Shown one piece after another: positions 52,645 through 62,208 of a DNA stretch of 64,000 nucleotides. How positions within the stretch are numbered: position 1 is the first letter of the stretch; each line of letters opens with the position of its first letter. Where the stretch lies: NCBI RefSeq assembly GCF_000218545.1, contig NC_015671.1, positions 1,674,001 to 1,738,000 on the forward strand, given 5' to 3'. The translations under genes and the position numbers were made by a program. The notes beneath the pieces are model-generated. The model saw only the letters and a program-made list of their open reading frames with translations. It ran no database searches and was not told where the DNA came from. Source of the DNA: Cellulomonas gilvus ATCC 13127. GTDB taxonomy: Bacteria; Actinomycetota; Actinomycetes; Actinomycetales; Cellulomonadaceae.

Positions 52645-54972
52645 ATGGCCGAGGACGTCGTCACACCCCCCACCGGCTCGCCGCAGGCGGCAGGAGAGGC
52701 GGGCGGCTCGTCCGCGTCCCGCTACCGGGCGCTCCTGCCGCGGTTCGGCGGGCCGCGCAGCGGACCGGCCTACCCGGCGCTCGAGCCCGTCCTGCAGGCG
52801 GCGCGCGCCAACCACCCCAAGGCGGACCTGACGGTCGTCGAGCGTGCGTACGTCGTGGCGGAACGCGCGCACCGTGGGCAGCTGCGCAAGAGCGGCGACC
52901 CCTACATCACGCACCCGGTGGCGGTCGCGACCATCCTGGCCGAGCTCGGGATGACGCCGTCGACGCTCGTCGCGGCCCTGCTGCACGACACGGTCGAGGA
53001 CACCGAGTACTCGCTCGACCAGCTGCGCCGCGAGTTCGGGCCCGAGGTCGCGATGCTCGTCGACGGCGTGACCAAGCTGGACAAGGTGGCCTACGGTGAC
53101 GCCGCGCAGGCCGAGACCGTGCGCAAGATGGTCGTCGCGATGGCGCGCGACATCCGGGTGCTGGTGATCAAGCTCGCGGACCGCCTGCACAACGCGCGCA
53201 CCTGGCGGTTCGTCCCGGCCGCGTCCGCGGAGAAGAAGGCGCGCGAGACCCTCGAGATCTACGCCCCGCTGGCCCACCGGCTGGGTATGAACACGATCAA
53301 GTGGGAGCTCGAGGACCTGTCGTTCGCGACGCTCTACCCCAAGGTGTACGACGAGATCGTCCGCCTGGTCGCCGAGCGCGCACCCGCGCGCGAGGAGTAC
53401 CTCGCGGTGGTGCGCGACCAGGTCGGTGCCGACCTGCGCGCCGCGAAGATCAAGGCCACGGTCACGGGCCGGCCCAAGCACTACTACTCGATCTACCAGA
53501 AGATGATCGTGCGCGGCCGCGACTTCGCGGACATCTACGACCTGGTGGGAGTGCGTGTCCTGGTGGACACGGTGCGCGACTGCTACGCGGCGCTCGGTGC
53601 GTTGCACGCGAGGTGGAACCCGGTCCCCGGCCGGTTCAAGGACTACATCGCGATGCCCAAGTTCAACCTCTACCAGTCGTTGCACACGACCGTGATCGGC
53701 CCGGGCGGCAAGCCGGTCGAGATCCAGATCCGGACGCACGACATGCACCGTCGCGCGGAGTACGGCGTGGCCGCGCACTGGAAGTACAAGGAGAACGCCA
53801 AGGGCGCGCCGGCCACGGAGGCCCCCGCGGGCGGCGACATGGCGTGGCTGCGCCAGCTCGTGGACTGGCAGAAGGAGACCGCCGACCCCACGGAGTTCCT
53901 GGACTCGCTGCGGTTCGAGATCGCCGGCTCCGAGGTCTACGTGTTCACGCCGAAGGGCGACGTGATCGGCCTGCCGCAGGGCTCGACACCGGTGGACTTC
54001 GCCTACGCGGTCCACACCGAGGTGGGTCACCGCACGATGGGGGCCCGCGTCAACGGCAGGCTCGTGCCGCTGGACTCCACGCTCGAGAACGGCGACGTGG
54101 TCGACGTCTTCACCTCGAAGTCGGAGACCGCGGGCCCGAGCCGCGACTGGTTGGGCTTCGTCAAGAGCCCCCGCGCGCGCAACAAGATCAGGCAGTGGTT
54201 CTCCAAGGAGCGCCGCGAGGAGGCCATCGAGCACGGCAAGGACTCGATCGCCAAGGCGATGCGCAAGCAGAACCTGCCGATCCAGCGGCTGCTGTCGCAC
54301 GAGTCGCTCGTCGCGGTCGCCTCGGAGATGCGGTACGCCGACGTCTCCGCGCTGTACGCGGCCATCGGCGAGGGCCAGGTCTCGGCCGCGAGCGTCGTGC
54401 AGCGCCTGGTGCAGAGCCTCGGCGGCGAGACGGGTGCCGAGGAGGACCTCGCGGAGACCGCGCGGCCCGGTCCCACGGCACGCCGGGTGCGGACCGGCGA
54501 CCCGGGCATCGTCGTGCGCGGCGTCGACGACGTGTGGGTCAAGCTCGCGAAGTGCTGCACGCCCGTGCCGGGCGACGAGATCGTCGGCTTCGTGACGCGC
54601 GGTGCGGGTGTCTCGGTGCACCGCGGCGACTGCGTCAACGTCGAGCAGCTGCGCCGTGAGCCCGAGCGGATCGTCGACGTGGCGTGGAGCCACACGTCGT
54701 CCGCCCTGTTCCTGGTGCAGATCCAGGTCGAGGCGCTGGACCGCGCACGGCTGCTCTCGGACGTGACGCGCGTCCTGTCCGACCATCACGTCAACATCCT
54801 CTCGGCGTCGGTCTCGACGTCGCGCGACCGGGTCGCGATGTCCCGGTTCGTGTTCGAGATGGCCGAGCCGTCGCACCTGACGTCGGTGCTCGCCGCCGTG
54901 CGCAAGGTCGAGGGCGTGTTCGACGTGTACCGCATCACGGGGGCGCGGTCGGACGAGGCGCCGGTGCGCTGA
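52645..54972 (+). CDS. relA: Bifunctional (p)ppGpp synthetase/hydrolase (RelA/SpoT homologue)
   Basis: Long RSH protein of 775 residues. The hydrolase domain has the HDxxED motif (residues 114-119, HDTVED). The synthetase domain follows with [13 protein letters not shown] and [16 protein letters not shown], and carries RFKD, the RxKD motif of bifunctional enzymes. TGS, zinc-finger ([12 protein letters not shown]) and C-terminal ACT domains are also present. It should make and degrade the stringent-response alarmone. ATG 52645 is behind GGGGAGG; ATG 52624 is in frame. Its last 38 bases overlap the end of a convergent gene. Confidence 0.96.
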   Translation: MAEDVVTPPTGSPQAAGEAGGSSASRYRALLPRFGGPRSGPAYPALEPVLQAARANHPKADLTVVERAYVVAERAHRGQLRKSGDPYITHPVAVATILAELGMTPSTLVAALLHDTVEDTEYSLDQLRREFGPEVAMLVDGVTKLDKVAYGDAAQAETVRKMVVAMARDIRVLVIKLADRLHNARTWRFVPAASAEKKARETLEIYAPLAHRLGMNTIKWELEDLSFATLYPKVYDEIVRLVAERAPAREEYLAVVRDQVGADLRAAKIKATVTGRPKHYYSIYQKMIVRGRDFADIYDLVGVRVLVDTVRDCYAALGALHARWNPVPGRFKDYIAMPKFNLYQSLHTTVIGPGGKPVEIQIRTHDMHRRAEYGVAAHWKYKENAKGAPATEAPAGGDMAWLRQLVDWQKETADPTEFLDSLRFEIAGSEVYVFTPKGDVIGLPQGSTPVDFAYAVHTEVGHRTMGARVNGRLVPLDSTLENGDVVDVFTSKSETAGPSRDWLGFVKSPRARNKIRQWFSKERREEAIEHGKDSIAKAMRKQNLPIQRLLSHESLVAVASEMRYADVSALYAAIGEGQVSAASVVQRLVQSLGGETGAEEDLAETARPGPTARRVRTGDPGIVVRGVDDVWVKLAKCCTPVPGDEIVGFVTRGAGVSVHRGDCVNVEQLRREPERIVDVAWSHTSSALFLVQIQVEALDRARLLSDVTRVLSDHHVNILSASVSTSRDRVAMSRFVFEMAEPSHLTSVLAAVRKVEGVFDVYRITGARSDEAPVR

Positions 54973-55537
54973 CCTGTCGGCAGGCCTCGTCGACGACGGC
55001 GTGCGCGTCCCTCACGTGCGCGCGGCCGCGCAGGGCGTGCAGAGCGCGGCGTGCGGCGGCGAGGTCCAGCCCGACGCCGACGAGCGCCACGAGCGCGGGC
55101 AGCGCGACCTCCCGGGGGAGCCACCGTGCGACGTCGAGCGCGGTCCGGTCCACGGTCGTCACCGGGACCCCGCCGACGAGGGCCACGTCGTCCTCGCCGA
55201 GCAGCGCCTCCGCGCAGTAGCGACCCGGTGCGGGGTCCGGCCGGCGGACACCGCACGGGACCAGCACGCATGCGCGCGCCGGGGGAGCCGTGCCGGTGTG
55301 CACCCACGCCGCGGCCTCACGCCCGACGACGCCGCGCCGGGTCAGCAGCGGGGCGAGGGCCGCCGCGCGGTCGGACGCCGAGGGCGCGGGCGTCCCCGTG
55401 ACGGCGACGCCGCCCCACAGCGGTGTCAGCGCGCCGTCGAGCAGCATCCCGGTCCACGCGGCCGGCGAGAGGTCGTCCCGGCGGACCAGCCGCGGCAACG
55501 GACGCGGCCGAGGGAGGAGCGAGGGGGTGTCGGGCAC
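54935..55537 (-). CDS. AbiEi-antitoxin-like protein, unknown
   Basis: Protein of 200 residues that resembles the AbiEi-antitoxin-like family widespread in actinobacteria. [36 protein letters not shown] and [18 protein letters not shown] are typical features. Members are often called transcriptional regulators but many have no toxin partner, as here. The last 38 bases lie inside the end of relA on the other strand. The GTG start at 55537 sits in the arm of a strong hairpin (55525-55561), which could occlude translation. No other motif is seen. Confidence 0.65.
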   Translation of the reverse strand: MPDTPSLLPRPRPLPRLVRRDDLSPAAWTGMLLDGALTPLWGGVAVTGTPAPSASDRAAALAPLLTRRGVVGREAAAWVHTGTAPPARACVLVPCGVRRPDPAPGRYCAEALLGEDDVALVGGVPVTTVDRTALDVARWLPREVALPALVALVGVGLDLAAARRALHALRGRAHVRDAHAVVDEACRQVSAPAPRPTAPP

Positions 55538-55561
55538 CCGGTCAGGATGCCCGACACCCCC
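55525..55561. terminator. Hairpin over the start of the AbiEi-like gene
   Basis: GGGGTGTCGGGCA pairs perfectly with TGCCCGACACCCC (13 bp). It lies 30 bases after the DUF349 stop on the minus strand, so it can terminate that transcript. The AbiEi-like GTG start is in the same arm. Confidence 0.8.
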
Positions 55562-55590
55562 TCGTCACGACGGGTGCCCTGTGGACGGCC

Positions 55591-57309
55591 TCAGCGCGCA
55601 TCCTCCGCGGCGCGCTGCACCTGCTCGAGCCACGCGCGGCGGGCGTCGAGCGCGGCGCGTGCGTCCGCGATCTTGCGCTGGTCCTTCGCCGCCTCGGCCT
55701 TGGCCAGGTCCGCCTCGAGCGACGCGATCGCCTGCTCGAGCTGAGCGAGCGCACCCTCGGCACGCGCCCGGGTCTCCGGGTTCGAACGCGTCCACTGCTT
55801 CTGCTCGGCGTCGCGGATGGCCGTCTCGACCGCCCGGAGGCGTCCCTCGACGCGCTGGATGTCGCCGCGCGGGACCTTGCCCGCGGACTCCCAGCGGTCC
55901 TGGATGCCGCGGATGGCCTGCTTGGCGGCGTTGAGGTCGGAGATCGGCAGCAGCGCCTCGGCCTCGACCAGCAGCGCCTCCTTGACCTCCAGGTTGGCGG
56001 CGAACTCCGCGTCCGTCGCGGCGTTCTGGGCGTCACGTGCCGCGAAGAACGCGTCCTGCGCGGCACGGAACCGCGCCCACAGCGCGTCGTCGTCACCGCG
56101 GCTCGCGCGGCCGGCGGCCTTCCACTGCGCCATCAGGTCGCGGAAGGCGCCCGCCGTCGCGCCCCAGTCGGTGCTCGACTGCAGCCGCTCGGCGTCGGCG
56201 ACCAGCTGCTCCTTGACCTGCTTGGCGGAGGCGTTGCGCTGCTCGAGCTCGGCGAAGAAGTGCCGGCGCTCCCGGTCGAACGTGGTGCGCGCGTGGCTGA
56301 ACCGCTTCCACAGCGCCTCCTCGCTGGGCCGGTCCAGGCGCGGTCCGGTGCGCTGCGCGTCCTTCCACTGGTCCAGGAGCGCGCGCAGCTGCTCACCTGC
56401 GGGACGCCACTGGATGCGGCTCGGGTCGGTGGCGGCGATCTTCTCCGCCTGCTCGACGATGGCCGTGCGGGCCTCGAGGGCCACGGCCCGCGCGGCCTGG
56501 CGCTCCGCCTCGGCCTGCGCCCTGCGCTCGGCGGCCACGGCCCGCAGCGCGTCGAGGCGGGCCCGCAGCCCGTCGAGGTCGCCGACGGCGGCCGGCTCGG
56601 CCGTCTCCTCGGTGAGGCGCGCGAGGGTCTGGTCGATCTCCTTGACGGACAGGTCCGTCGCGGTCAGGCGCGCCTCGAACACGGCGACCTTGGCCTGCAG
56701 GTCGAGGAAGCGCCGCACGTAGAACGCGAGCGCCTCGTCGGGGGTCGCACCCGGGTACTGGCCCACCACGCGCTCGCCGGCCGACTCACGCACCGAGACC
56801 GTGCCGTCCTCGGCGACCGAGCCGAACGTGGTGGCGTGCGCCGCCTCGGCGGCGTCGACGGGCGGCTGGACCGGTGCGGCGGGTGCCGGGGCGGCAGCGG
56901 CCGGAGCCGCCGGCGCCGAGACCGGGGGCCGCGGCAGGGGGCGCGGGCCGGGACGCACGGTGGCCGGCGACGGGCGCACCGCGGGCGCCTCGGTGCCGGG
57001 CTCGGACGCCGCGTCGGCGGGCGCGGCATCGTCGGTCGCGGAGTCGTCACGTGCGGGCTGCTCCGCAGCCGGCTCCGGCTGCGACGTCTCCTCGGCGGGC
57101 TCCGCATCGGCGCCCGGCTCCGTGGTCGCGGGCTCGGGCGCGTCCTCCTCGGCGGCGACGGGCTGGTCGGCCACGACCGCCTCGGCGGCGACGGGCTGGT
57201 CGGCCACGGCCTCGTCCGCCGGGATGGCCTCGACTGCGGCTTCGACGGTGGGGTCGGCGGGAGTGGTCTCGGTGGCGGTCTCGGGCGAGGAGTCCGGGGT
57301 CTGCGTCAC
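55591..57309 (-). CDS. DUF349 coiled-coil protein
   Basis: Protein of 572 residues. Residues 1-130 are a disordered Glu/Ala/Pro-rich region; the rest consists of repeated ~70-residue helical DUF349 units, each with a WK or WE core (LLDQWKDAQRTG, LMAQWKAAGRASRGDDDALW, GIQDRWESAGKVPRGDIQRV). Function is unknown. GTG 57309 overlaps the stop of the cyclophilin gene (GTGA). The N-terminal region contains a 28-bp direct repeat (57148-57175 and 57181-57208), coding VADQPVAAE twice. Confidence 0.88.
   Translation of the reverse strand: MTQTPDSSPETATETTPADPTVEAAVEAIPADEAVADQPVAAEAVVADQPVAAEEDAPEPATTEPGADAEPAEETSQPEPAAEQPARDDSATDDAAPADAASEPGTEAPAVRPSPATVRPGPRPLPRPPVSAPAAPAAAAPAPAAPVQPPVDAAEAAHATTFGSVAEDGTVSVRESAGERVVGQYPGATPDEALAFYVRRFLDLQAKVAVFEARLTATDLSVKEIDQTLARLTEETAEPAAVGDLDGLRARLDALRAVAAERRAQAEAERQAARAVALEARTAIVEQAEKIAATDPSRIQWRPAGEQLRALLDQWKDAQRTGPRLDRPSEEALWKRFSHARTTFDRERRHFFAELEQRNASAKQVKEQLVADAERLQSSTDWGATAGAFRDLMAQWKAAGRASRGDDDALWARFRAAQDAFFAARDAQNAATDAEFAANLEVKEALLVEAEALLPISDLNAAKQAIRGIQDRWESAGKVPRGDIQRVEGRLRAVETAIRDAEQKQWTRSNPETRARAEGALAQLEQAIASLEADLAKAEAAKDQRKIADARAALDARRAWLEQVQRAAEDAR
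57148..57208 (-). repeat. 28-bp direct repeat in the DUF349 gene
   Basis: CTCGGCGGCGACGGGCTGGT and its following 8 bases occur identically at 57148-57175 and 57181-57208, 33 bases apart start to start. The spacing keeps the frame. Confidence 0.9.
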
Positions 57310-58097
57310 TTGATCTTCACTCCCTCGATGATGACGTCGGACGCGGGAGGACCGTCGGTGACGCCCTCCTTCGCGCCCGCGTCGGCGATGGCTTCGACCA
57401 CGTCCAGACCGGACGTGACCTTGCCGAACACGGTGTAGCCGCCTGCGTCGTCCGACGGGATGGTGCTGTCGTCGTAGACGATGAAGAACTGGGAGCCCAT
57501 GGAGCTCCCGTTGCCGCCCTGCCGGGCCATGGCGATGGTGCCGGCCGGGTAGACGTCGTCGCCCGGGGCGTTCTCGATGGGCCCCCAGGTGTAGCCCGGG
57601 CCGCCCATGCCCGTGGCCTCGGGGTCGCCGCACTGCAGGACGTGGATGCCGTCGGTGACCAGGCGGTGGCACTTCGTGCCGTCGAAGAACCCGTCCTGCG
57701 CGAGGGTCACGAAGTTCGCCACGGCCTGCGGGGCTGCGGCGCCGTCGAGCTCGATGCCGAGCGTGCCCGAGCCGAGCGTCAGGTCACCCGTCCACGTGCG
57801 CCCCTCGGCCAGCGCGGGATCGGGCACGTCCGCGGAGTTGGTCGGCGCCGCCGCGGGCGTGGCCGCGGGCTGCTGCGTCGCACCCGTCGCGGGCTCGGTC
57901 GTGTACGCGGCCGCGGGGGAGTCGTCGTCGTTCGAGGCGACGACGACCGCGACGACGCCGATCACGAGGACCAGCGCGCCCACGACGACGCCCGCGACGA
58001 CGCGCTGACGCCGACGGTGCTGCGCCGCCTCGGCCTGACGCGCCTGCCACTTCTCGAACCGGCGGCGCTCGTACTCGCGCTCCCGCTTGCTGGACAC
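57306..58097 (-). CDS. Membrane-anchored cyclophilin-type peptidyl-prolyl isomerase
   Basis: Protein of 263 residues. A basic cytoplasmic start (SSKREREYERRRFEKWQ) is followed by one membrane helix (VVAGVVVGALVLVIGVVAVV), a Thr/Ala/Pro linker, and a cyclophilin domain with FHRLV-like KCHRLVTDG, GPIENAP and GSSMGSQFFIVYDD. In the domain the usual FHR...Q active-site order appears as CHR, with the FF-IVY strand intact. It should catalyse proline isomerisation outside the membrane. GTG 58097 is behind AAGGAG; upstream in-frame starts are less likely. It corresponds in position to ppiB of the mycobacterial block. Confidence 0.9.
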   Translation of the reverse strand: MSSKREREYERRRFEKWQARQAEAAQHRRRQRVVAGVVVGALVLVIGVVAVVVASNDDDSPAAAYTTEPATGATQQPAATPAAAPTNSADVPDPALAEGRTWTGDLTLGSGTLGIELDGAAAPQAVANFVTLAQDGFFDGTKCHRLVTDGIHVLQCGDPEATGMGGPGYTWGPIENAPGDDVYPAGTIAMARQGGNGSSMGSQFFIVYDDSTIPSDDAGGYTVFGKVTSGLDVVEAIADAGAKEGVTDGPPASDVIIEGVKIK

Positions 58098-58287
58098 CCT
58101 CGCTCCTTGCGTGACGGTGTGCTCCGGAGCAGGCGTCGGCCTGCGGCGTCGCACGGTGGGACCCGGCACAGTCTAGGCAGCCGCCGGGCTGCGGCGACCT
58201 CCGCGACACCCCCTGGGATCACAGTCCGGTCACGGCTGCGCGGCCGACGGCCCCGGCCACGGGTTCGGGCGGGTGACGCGGCGGCGC

Positions 58288-58301
58288 TAGCGTGCGTCTC
58301 A
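58288..58301 (+). promoter_or_regulatory. Leaderless-type promoter of the MBL hydrolase gene
   Basis: TAGCGT at 58288-58293 ends 7 bases before ATG 58301. The 203-base gap from the divergent cyclophilin gene has no other clear element. Confidence 0.45.
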
Positions 58302-59029
58302 TGGACGTCCTGACCGTGGTCTCGCCCGTGTTCGGTGCGCGCTGCAGCGTGCTCGTCGAGGGCCGGTCGTGCGTGGTCGTCGATCCGGGCGCCCTGGTCG
58401 CCGACCAGGTCGTGGCGCTCGTCGCCGAACGGGGGCTCGCGGCGCACGGCGTGCTGCTCACGCACGGGCACGTCGACCACACGTGGGACGCCGCCGAGGT
58501 CGCGGAGCGGCTGGACGTGCCCGTGCGGCTGCATGCGGCGGACGCGTACCGCCTCGCCGACCCGTTCGGCACGCTCGGACCGCTGGGCGGGGCGGCGCAC
58601 GACCCGGCCGGACCGCTCGCGCAGGCGCTGCTCGCGGTCGGTGCGGACCCGCGCACGTACCGCGCGCCACGCGACGTGCGCGCGTTCGGCTCCGCCGTGC
58701 CGCCGGAGGACGTCGACGGCCGCGACGCGGACGTGCGGCTCGAGCTGGGCGAGCTCGTCGTCGTCGCGCGGCACGCCCCCGGCCACACCGAGGGTTCGAC
58801 GCTCTACCTGCTCGAGGCGGACGGGCCGCTCGCGTTCACGGGCGACGTGCTGTTCGCGGGCACGATCGGCCGCACCGACCTGCCGGGCGGCGACGGCGCC
58901 CGTATGCACGCGACGCTGCGCGACGTGGTCGCGGCGCTCGACCCGGCGACGGTCGTGGTGCCGGGTCACGGGCCGACCAGCACGATGGCGGCCGAGCTCG
59001 CCGGCAACCCGTTCCTCGCGCGCGCCTGA
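58301..59029 (+). CDS. Metallo-beta-lactamase-fold hydrolase (glyoxalase II-like)
   Basis: Protein of 242 residues. The zinc site begins with LTHGHVDHTWD (His55, His57, Asp59, His60), followed by APGHTEGSTLYLLE and a late VVPGHGPTS. It may hydrolyse a thioester such as S-lactoyl-thiol, but the true substrate is unknown. Position matches the Rv2581c-like gene before hisS in mycobacteria. ATG 58301 is chosen with the upstream -10; GTG 58292 is in frame. Confidence 0.92.
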   Translation: MDVLTVVSPVFGARCSVLVEGRSCVVVDPGALVADQVVALVAERGLAAHGVLLTHGHVDHTWDAAEVAERLDVPVRLHAADAYRLADPFGTLGPLGGAAHDPAGPLAQALLAVGADPRTYRAPRDVRAFGSAVPPEDVDGRDADVRLELGELVVVARHAPGHTEGSTLYLLEADGPLAFTGDVLFAGTIGRTDLPGGDGARMHATLRDVVAALDPATVVVPGHGPTSTMAAELAGNPFLARA

Positions 59030-59097
59030 GGCGCCCCGCTCCGCGCCTGTCGGACCGGCGCACGGGGCGGCGTCGCTGATCTGGGAGGATCGGGGGC

Positions 59098-60474
59098 ATG
59101 GCGCGTCCCACCCCCCTGTCCGGATTCCCCGAGTGGCTGCCCGACGGCCGGATCGTCGAGCAGCACGTGCTCGACGTGCTCCGGCGGACGTTCGAGCTGC
59201 ACGGCTTCGCGGGGATCGAGACGCGTGCGGTCGAGCCGCTCGACCAGCTGCTGCGCAAGGGAGAGACCTCGAAGGAGGTCTACGTGCTGCGACGGCTCCA
59301 GGAGGACCCCGAGGCGGGTGCCGAGCGCGGGGGACAGCTGGGCCTGCACTTCGACCTCACGGTGCCGTTCGCGCGCTACGTGCTCGAGAACGCCGGACAC
59401 CTCGCGTTCCCGTTCCGCCGCTACCAGATCCAGAAGGTGTGGCGCGGCGAGCGGCCGCAGGACGGCCGGTTCCGCGAGTTCGTCCAGGCCGACATCGACG
59501 TGGTCGGTGCCGGTGAGCTCGCGTACCACTTCGAGGTCGAGCTGCCGCTGGTCATGGCCGAGGCGCTCGGTGCGCTGCGCGCGATCGGTCTGCCCGAGGT
59601 CCGCATCCTGGTGAACAACCGCAAGGTCGCCGAGGGGTTCTACCGGGGCCTGGGCCTGACGGACGTCGAGGGCGTCCTGCGCAGCATCGACAAGCTCGAC
59701 AAGATCGGCGCCGACGCGGTCGCGGCGCTCTTGGTGGCGGAGGCGGGCGCGACGCAGGACCAGGCGCGCGCGTGCCTCGAGCTCGCGTCCATCAGCGGCA
59801 CCGACCAGTCGGTCGTGGACCGCGTGCTCGAGCTCGCGGGCCGCGTAGGTGCGCGCCACGAGCTGCTCGACGAGGGCCTGGCCGAGCTCGGCCAGCTGGT
59901 CCGGGCGGCGCAGGACCGCGCCCCCGGCGTCGTGGTGGCGGACCTGCGCATCGCGCGCGGCCTCGACTACTACACGGGCTCGGTGTACGAGACCGTGCTC
60001 GTGGGCCACGAGCAGCTGGGCTCGATCTGCTCGGGCGGCCGCTACGACACGCTCGCGTCGGACGGCGCGACCACGTACCCGGGAGTGGGCCTGTCCATCG
60101 GGGTCTCGCGGGTCGTCTCCCGCCTGCTCGGCGCGGGCCTGGTGCGCGCCACGCGCTCGGTGCCGTCCGCGGTGCTCGTCGCGGTGTCGTCGGAGGAGGA
60201 CCGCGACCGGTCGGACGCGGTGGCCACCGCGCTGCGGTCGCGCGGCATCCCGGTCGAGGTCGCGCCCTCGGCCGCGAAGTTCGGCAAGCAGATCCGGCAC
60301 GCGGACCGTCGCGGCATCCCGTTCGTGTGGTTCCCGGGACCCGCCGAGGCGGGCGGCTCGGCCGATCAGGTGAAGGACATCCGCTCGGGCGAGCAGGTCG
60401 CGGCGGACGCGGGGACGTGGTGCCCGCCCGCCGAGGACCTGCACCCGCGGGTCGTGGCCGCCACGGTCAGTTGA
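59098..60474 (+). CDS. hisS: Histidyl-tRNA synthetase
   Basis: Class II synthetase of 458 residues. Motif 2 (YQIQKVWRGERPQDGRFREF), the histidine-specific ARGLDYYTGSVYE region and GGRYDTL are visible. The C-terminal anticodon domain ends the protein. It charges tRNA-His. ATG 59098 lies 7 bases after GAGGAT, so a leaderless or very short leader is possible. The last 8 bases overlap the end of the convergent tspO gene. Confidence 0.96.
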   Translation: MARPTPLSGFPEWLPDGRIVEQHVLDVLRRTFELHGFAGIETRAVEPLDQLLRKGETSKEVYVLRRLQEDPEAGAERGGQLGLHFDLTVPFARYVLENAGHLAFPFRRYQIQKVWRGERPQDGRFREFVQADIDVVGAGELAYHFEVELPLVMAEALGALRAIGLPEVRILVNNRKVAEGFYRGLGLTDVEGVLRSIDKLDKIGADAVAALLVAEAGATQDQARACLELASISGTDQSVVDRVLELAGRVGARHELLDEGLAELGQLVRAAQDRAPGVVVADLRIARGLDYYTGSVYETVLVGHEQLGSICSGGRYDTLASDGATTYPGVGLSIGVSRVVSRLLGAGLVRATRSVPSAVLVAVSSEEDRDRSDAVATALRSRGIPVEVAPSAAKFGKQIRHADRRGIPFVWFPGPAEAGGSADQVKDIRSGEQVAADAGTWCPPAEDLHPRVVAATVS

Positions 60475-60988
60475 GCAGCCCGATCCCCAGGTTCAGGCTC
60501 GTCGCGAACGCGAGCCACGCCGCGTAGGGCACCAGCAGCCACGCCGCGACGCGCGAGTGTCTGCGGAAGGCGACGATCGTCGCGACGACGAGGCCGAGCA
60601 GCGCCACGATGATGGCGAGCGCGACCCAGATGTGGCGCCCCGCGAAGAACACCGGCGTCCACGCCGCGTTGAGCGCGAGCTGGACGACGTACAAGCTGAG
60701 CGCACCGCGTGCGCCCGACCAGCCGGCGCGGCGCCAGACCAGCCACGCAGCGACGCCCATCAGCACGTAGAGCAGGCTCCACGCCGGCCCGAAGACCCAG
60801 GGCGGCGGGTTCCACGGCACCTTCTCGGCGTCGGCGTACCACCCGTCGACGGCGGTCCGCGTCGCGAGGCTCCCGAGCGCTCCCACGACGAAGTTGGCGC
60901 CGACGAGGACGGCGAGCACGAGCAGGCTGCGCGCGCGAGGAGCGGCGTCGCGGTGCGGGACGGCGTGCTGCGGAGTGATCGCGGTCAT
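60467..60988 (-). CDS. tspO: TspO/MBR family membrane protein
   Basis: Protein of 173 residues with five predicted helices. KVPWNPPPWVFGPAWSLLYV is the family signature at the first loop, and LALNAAWTPVFF and AFATSLNLGIGLLN are in later helices. TspO proteins bind porphyrins and may respond to oxidative or light stress. ATG 60988 is the start. It is divergent from the radical SAM gene; the shared 80-base gap contains the SOS-type box at 61045. Confidence 0.93.
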   Translation of the reverse strand: MTAITPQHAVPHRDAAPRARSLLVLAVLVGANFVVGALGSLATRTAVDGWYADAEKVPWNPPPWVFGPAWSLLYVLMGVAAWLVWRRAGWSGARGALSLYVVQLALNAAWTPVFFAGRHIWVALAIIVALLGLVVATIVAFRRHSRVAAWLLVPYAAWLAFATSLNLGIGLLN

Positions 60989-61044
60989 GCGTCGACCCTG
61001 CGGCGCGCGACGGGCCGCGGCAACCGGAACCACTTGCCCTCGAT

Positions 61045-61060
61045 GCGTACAGGTGTTCGA
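61045..61060. promoter_or_regulatory. LexA-type SOS box before the radical SAM gene
   Basis: GCGTACAGGTGTTCGA fits the CGAAC-N4-GTTCG consensus with one central change in the first arm. It ends 8 bases before ATG 61069. The M. tuberculosis homologue Rv2578c is a known LexA-regulon member. Confidence 0.75.
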
Positions 61061-61068
61061 ATGGCGTC

Positions 61069-62103
61069 ATGCGGTGGGACGGGCAGAAGCCGGCGGTCGA
61101 CGACGGGGCGCTCCCCGGGCTCGGGCTGCCCGGGCTGGTCCGCACGGTGCGCACGCCCGAGTTCGCGGGCGTGACGTTCCACGAGGTGCACGCGCGGACC
61201 GCGCTCTCGCAAGTGCCCGCGGCCTCGCAGGTCCCGTTCCGGTGGTCGGTCAACCCGATGCGCGGCTGCCTGCACCGGTGCGTGTACTGCTTCGCGCGGG
61301 GGACGCACCGGTACCTGGACCTGGACGCGGGCGAGGACTTCGACACGCAGATCGTCGTGAAGACCAACGTCGCGGACGTCCTGAGGGTGGAGCTCGCGCG
61401 GCCGTCATGGGGGCGCGAGCACGTGGCGCTGGGCACCAACACCGACCCCTACCAGCGTGCGGAGGGGCGGTACGCGCTCATGCCGGGCGTGATCGGTGCC
61501 CTGGCCGGGTCGGGGACGCCCTTGTCGATCCTCACCAAGGGCACGCTGCTGCGCCGCGACCTGCCGCTCCTGGTGGAGGCGGCGCGAGAGGTCCCCGTCT
61601 CGCTCGCGGTGTCGGTCGCGGTGCTCGAGGAGGACCTGCAGCAGACCCTCGAGCCCGGCACACCCACCGCGCGTGTGCGACTCGGCCTGGTCCGCGCCAT
61701 CCGGGAGGCGGGACTGCCCGTCCACGTGATGGTGGCGCCCGTGCTGCCGTGGCTCACGGACTCGACCGAGCACCTGGACCGGCTCCTGGCCGCGATCGCC
61801 GACGCGGGCGCGCAGCGCGCGACGATCCTGCCGCTGCACCTTCGGCCCGGTGCGCGCGAGTGGTTCCTGGCATGGCTCGAGCGCGAGCGGCCGGACCTCC
61901 TGGCCGGATACGCGCGCGTATTCCGCGGGGGGTCCTACCCCCACCGCTCCTACCGCGAGTGGCTGACCGCGCGCGTCCGCCCGATCCTGGCGCGGCACGG
62001 GCTCGACCGGCGCACATCCGAGGCCTCGGCAGCCGGGGTGCGGTGGCAGCGCGCGGAGCACTCGCACCCCGCGACGGTCGAGGTGCAGCCCACGCTGTTC
62101 TGA
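61069..62103 (+). CDS. Radical SAM protein, Rv2578c family
   Basis: Radical SAM enzyme of 344 residues. The iron-sulfur cysteines lie in MRGCLHRCVYCFARG (Cys67, Cys71, Cys74), and VALGTNTDPYQRAEGRYALM resembles the SplB-like group. The reaction is unknown; SOS control and homology to spore photoproduct lyase-like enzymes suggest nucleic-acid repair. ATG 61069 is close behind the SOS box. The C-terminus HSHPATVEVQPTLF is typical of actinobacterial members. Confidence 0.92.
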   Translation: MRWDGQKPAVDDGALPGLGLPGLVRTVRTPEFAGVTFHEVHARTALSQVPAASQVPFRWSVNPMRGCLHRCVYCFARGTHRYLDLDAGEDFDTQIVVKTNVADVLRVELARPSWGREHVALGTNTDPYQRAEGRYALMPGVIGALAGSGTPLSILTKGTLLRRDLPLLVEAAREVPVSLAVSVAVLEEDLQQTLEPGTPTARVRLGLVRAIREAGLPVHVMVAPVLPWLTDSTEHLDRLLAAIADAGAQRATILPLHLRPGAREWFLAWLERERPDLLAGYARVFRGGSYPHRSYREWLTARVRPILARHGLDRRTSEASAAGVRWQRAEHSHPATVEVQPTLF

Positions 62104-62208
62104 CCGTCGCACCGGCGGGCCGCGTCGTGACGTCCGGCTGGCGGACCCGCGCACCTATGATCGTCTCGGCGCCCGACCGGGCGTGACTCCCGACTCGAAG
62201 GACCTTCC

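Noticed and set aside
52303..54876. An 857-codon minus-strand frame across relA
   Set aside because: Composition and lack of domains show that it is a shadow of relA.
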